Origin: Planctomycetota bacterium
GTDB taxonomy: Bacteria; Planctomycetota; Planctomycetia; Pirellulales; UBA1268
DNA length: 6,755 bases
NCBI GenBank assembly: GCA_003669255.1
Contig: QWPO01000073.1
Span: 1 to 6,755 of the forward strand
Direction of reading: 5' to 3'
Numbering within the stretch: the stretch's first letter is position 1; every line of letters begins with the position of its first letter. Below the pieces are notes generated by a model. It saw nothing but the letters and a program-made list of their open reading frames with translations, searched no databases and was not told the DNA's origin. The position numbers and the translations under genes are program-made. Of the stretch, positions 5,705-6,755 are shown piece by piece.

Positions 5705-6755
5705 TCAATGGCTTGCCCGCCGACGGGCCATGACGAGGGCGGCGAGGCCGGCCGTCATCACTCCGCTCAGGACGAGCGTCGGCTCCGGAACGATCGACAG
5801 CATGCCGGTCGATTCCGCAAATGTGAGCGTCTGGCCGTTGCTGGCGCTGGCGCTCCATACGCCTCCGGCGTTGGTGAAGGTGAGGAGGCCGTACGAGCCG
5901 CTCGCCGTCACGCTCGCATACGAACCGGACGGCGTTCCATTGATGCCGAATAGGCCGAACGAGGTGTTGTCGGCGAACACGTCGGCAAACGACAGCGACA
6001 GGCCGCCGCCGTACGTCAGGGCCGACGCCTGGCTCACGTCGATCGCGTCGTAGGAAGCACCGCGATTGGTACCGCCAATCGCCAGCAGCGTACTGGCTGA
6101 GCCTGCCAGACTGAGCGACCCGAGTGTCAACGTGCCAAAGCCACCGACAGCCCCCGGCTCCAGCGTGCCAGCCATCGACACCGCACTGGAAATCGTGCCC
6201 GAGCCGCCAAGCGTCGCGCCGGCCGCCACCGTCACTCCCGAGGTGCTCGGCAGGAATGTATCGACGAGCAGTGAGCCGCTGTTGACGGCGGTGGCGCCCG
6301 AATAGGCCGTCGAACCGGTGAGCACGACAGTGCCCGGACCGTCCACGATGAATCCGCCGGTCCCCGAGATCACCGTGCTGCTGCCGACGGTGATCCGACG
6401 GCCGACCGAGGGGGCGAAGGTCCGCGGCCCGGCCCCAGAGAGCGCCAGCGTCAACGACCCGCCTGCACCACTTGTGCCCGTGATCGCCAAATCGGTGACG
6501 GAGTCATAGTTTTGAATGACGCCTCCCGTCCAGACAATCCGCCGATTTGAAGCCGCGTTAAACGTGCCCGTGCCGACGCCGATCGCCGCCGCAGCCAGCG
6601 TTCCGCTGGAGAGGTTGTAGGTGGAGGCGAAGGTGGGGGAGTTGGTGCCGAGCGTGGCACCGTTGGATCCGAATACCACCGTGGACGCCTTCACGAGGCC
6701 GCCGTTCTGGTTGAGCACACTCGTGATCGTCGGCGTGCCCGTCGAGCCCGACGAC
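5705..6755 (-). CDS. Beta-strand-repeat PEP-CTERM protein, 5' end outside the window
   Basis: This is the C-terminal part of a large exported surface protein rich in Gly, Ser, Thr and Ala. The frame is open to the window edge (first whole codon at 6754) and the residues there (SSGSTGTPTITS) already look like repeat domain, so the GTG at 6718 is not a credible start. The visible part has passenger-type beta strands: a GTGGFIVDGPGTVVLTG segment, then STAYSGATAVNSGSLLVD, which is an autotransporter-associated beta-strand repeat. The usual closing stretch follows (GTLEPGAVGGFGTLTLGSL, then YDAIDVSQA and LSLSFADVF). The tail is a PEP-CTERM signal: VPEP at about 5791-5780, a hydrophobic segment, and the basic end ARRRASH. 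Such tails direct proteins to an exosortase; none is encoded here. No catalytic domain is visible in this part. It is probably the upstream member of a unit with the DUF1559 gene, 44 bp away. Confidence 0.9.
   Translation of the reverse strand, partial: SSGSTGTPTITSVLNQNGGLVKASTVVFGSNGATLGTNSPTFASTYNLSSGTLAAAAIGVGTGTFNAASNRRIVWTGGVIQNYDSVTDLAITGTSGAGGSLTLALSGAGPRTFAPSVGRRITVGSSTVISGTGGFIVDGPGTVVLTGSTAYSGATAVNSGSLLVDTFLPSTSGVTVAAGATLGGSGTISSAVSMAGTLEPGAVGGFGTLTLGSLSLAGSASTLLAIGGTNRGASYDAIDVSQASALTYGGGLSLSFADVFADNTSFGLFGINGTPSGSYASVTASGSYGLLTFTNAGGVWSASASNGQTLTFAESTGMLSIVPEPTLVLSGVMTAGLAALVMARRRASH

Noticed and set aside
5715..5728. Small hairpin GCCCG-CCGA-CGGGC near the end of the PEP-CTERM gene
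   Set aside because: It encodes the Arg-rich end of the PEP-CTERM tail, has no T run and lies before the stop codon, so it is not a credible terminator.
5661..5858. Longer DUF1559 start at 5858
   Set aside because: The extra 66 residues read through the end of the PEP-CTERM gene and bury the prepilin motif; ATG 5660 has a good ribosome-binding site.

Overview
The window looks like chromosomal DNA from a planctomycete, probably a Pirellulales-type lineage. The sequence is GC-rich. It carries three hallmark protein types: a DUF1559 pilin-like protein, a small planctomycete-style lipoprotein of the carboxypeptidase-regulatory/transthyretin-like fold, and two large secreted proteins ending in PEP-CTERM sorting signals. 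No rRNA, tRNA, CRISPR array, transposase or insertion sequence was seen. The lineage call rests on gene content only.

Layout. Bases 1-198 are a leader region with a perfect 10-bp inverted repeat and a possible short upstream ORF. Bases 199-4212 (+) encode one 1337-residue exported protein. It has a signal peptide, a complete polysaccharide lyase family 8 (PL8) module with the catalytic Asn/His/Tyr/Arg residues intact, a LamG-like domain, a beta-rich autotransporter-type stretch, a two-loop dockerin-like calcium module, and a PEP-CTERM tail. It converges on a minus-strand gene set, with only 24 bp between the stop codons. A 10-bp hairpin there may serve both directions.

On the minus strand, in transcription order, are: the 3' part of a beta-strand-repeat PEP-CTERM protein (5705-6755, running off the window edge); a DUF1559 prepilin-like protein (4641-5660) after a 44-bp gap; and a small lipoprotein (4237-4644), whose ATG overlaps the DUF1559 stop in an ATGA junction. 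The spacing suggests one transcription unit.

How they fit together (inference): both PEP-CTERM proteins would be exported by Sec and processed by an exosortase encoded elsewhere, then held in or released from the envelope. The PL8 protein would cleave an acidic polysaccharide (hyaluronan, chondroitin or xanthan type) at or near the cell surface. The DUF1559 protein and the lipoprotein are an envelope pair of unknown function that is common in planctomycetes. The most notable items are the PL8-LamG-dockerin-PEP-CTERM architecture, the structured leader of that gene, and the coupled DUF1559/lipoprotein pair beside an exosortase substrate. I found no strong evidence for a wholly new system.
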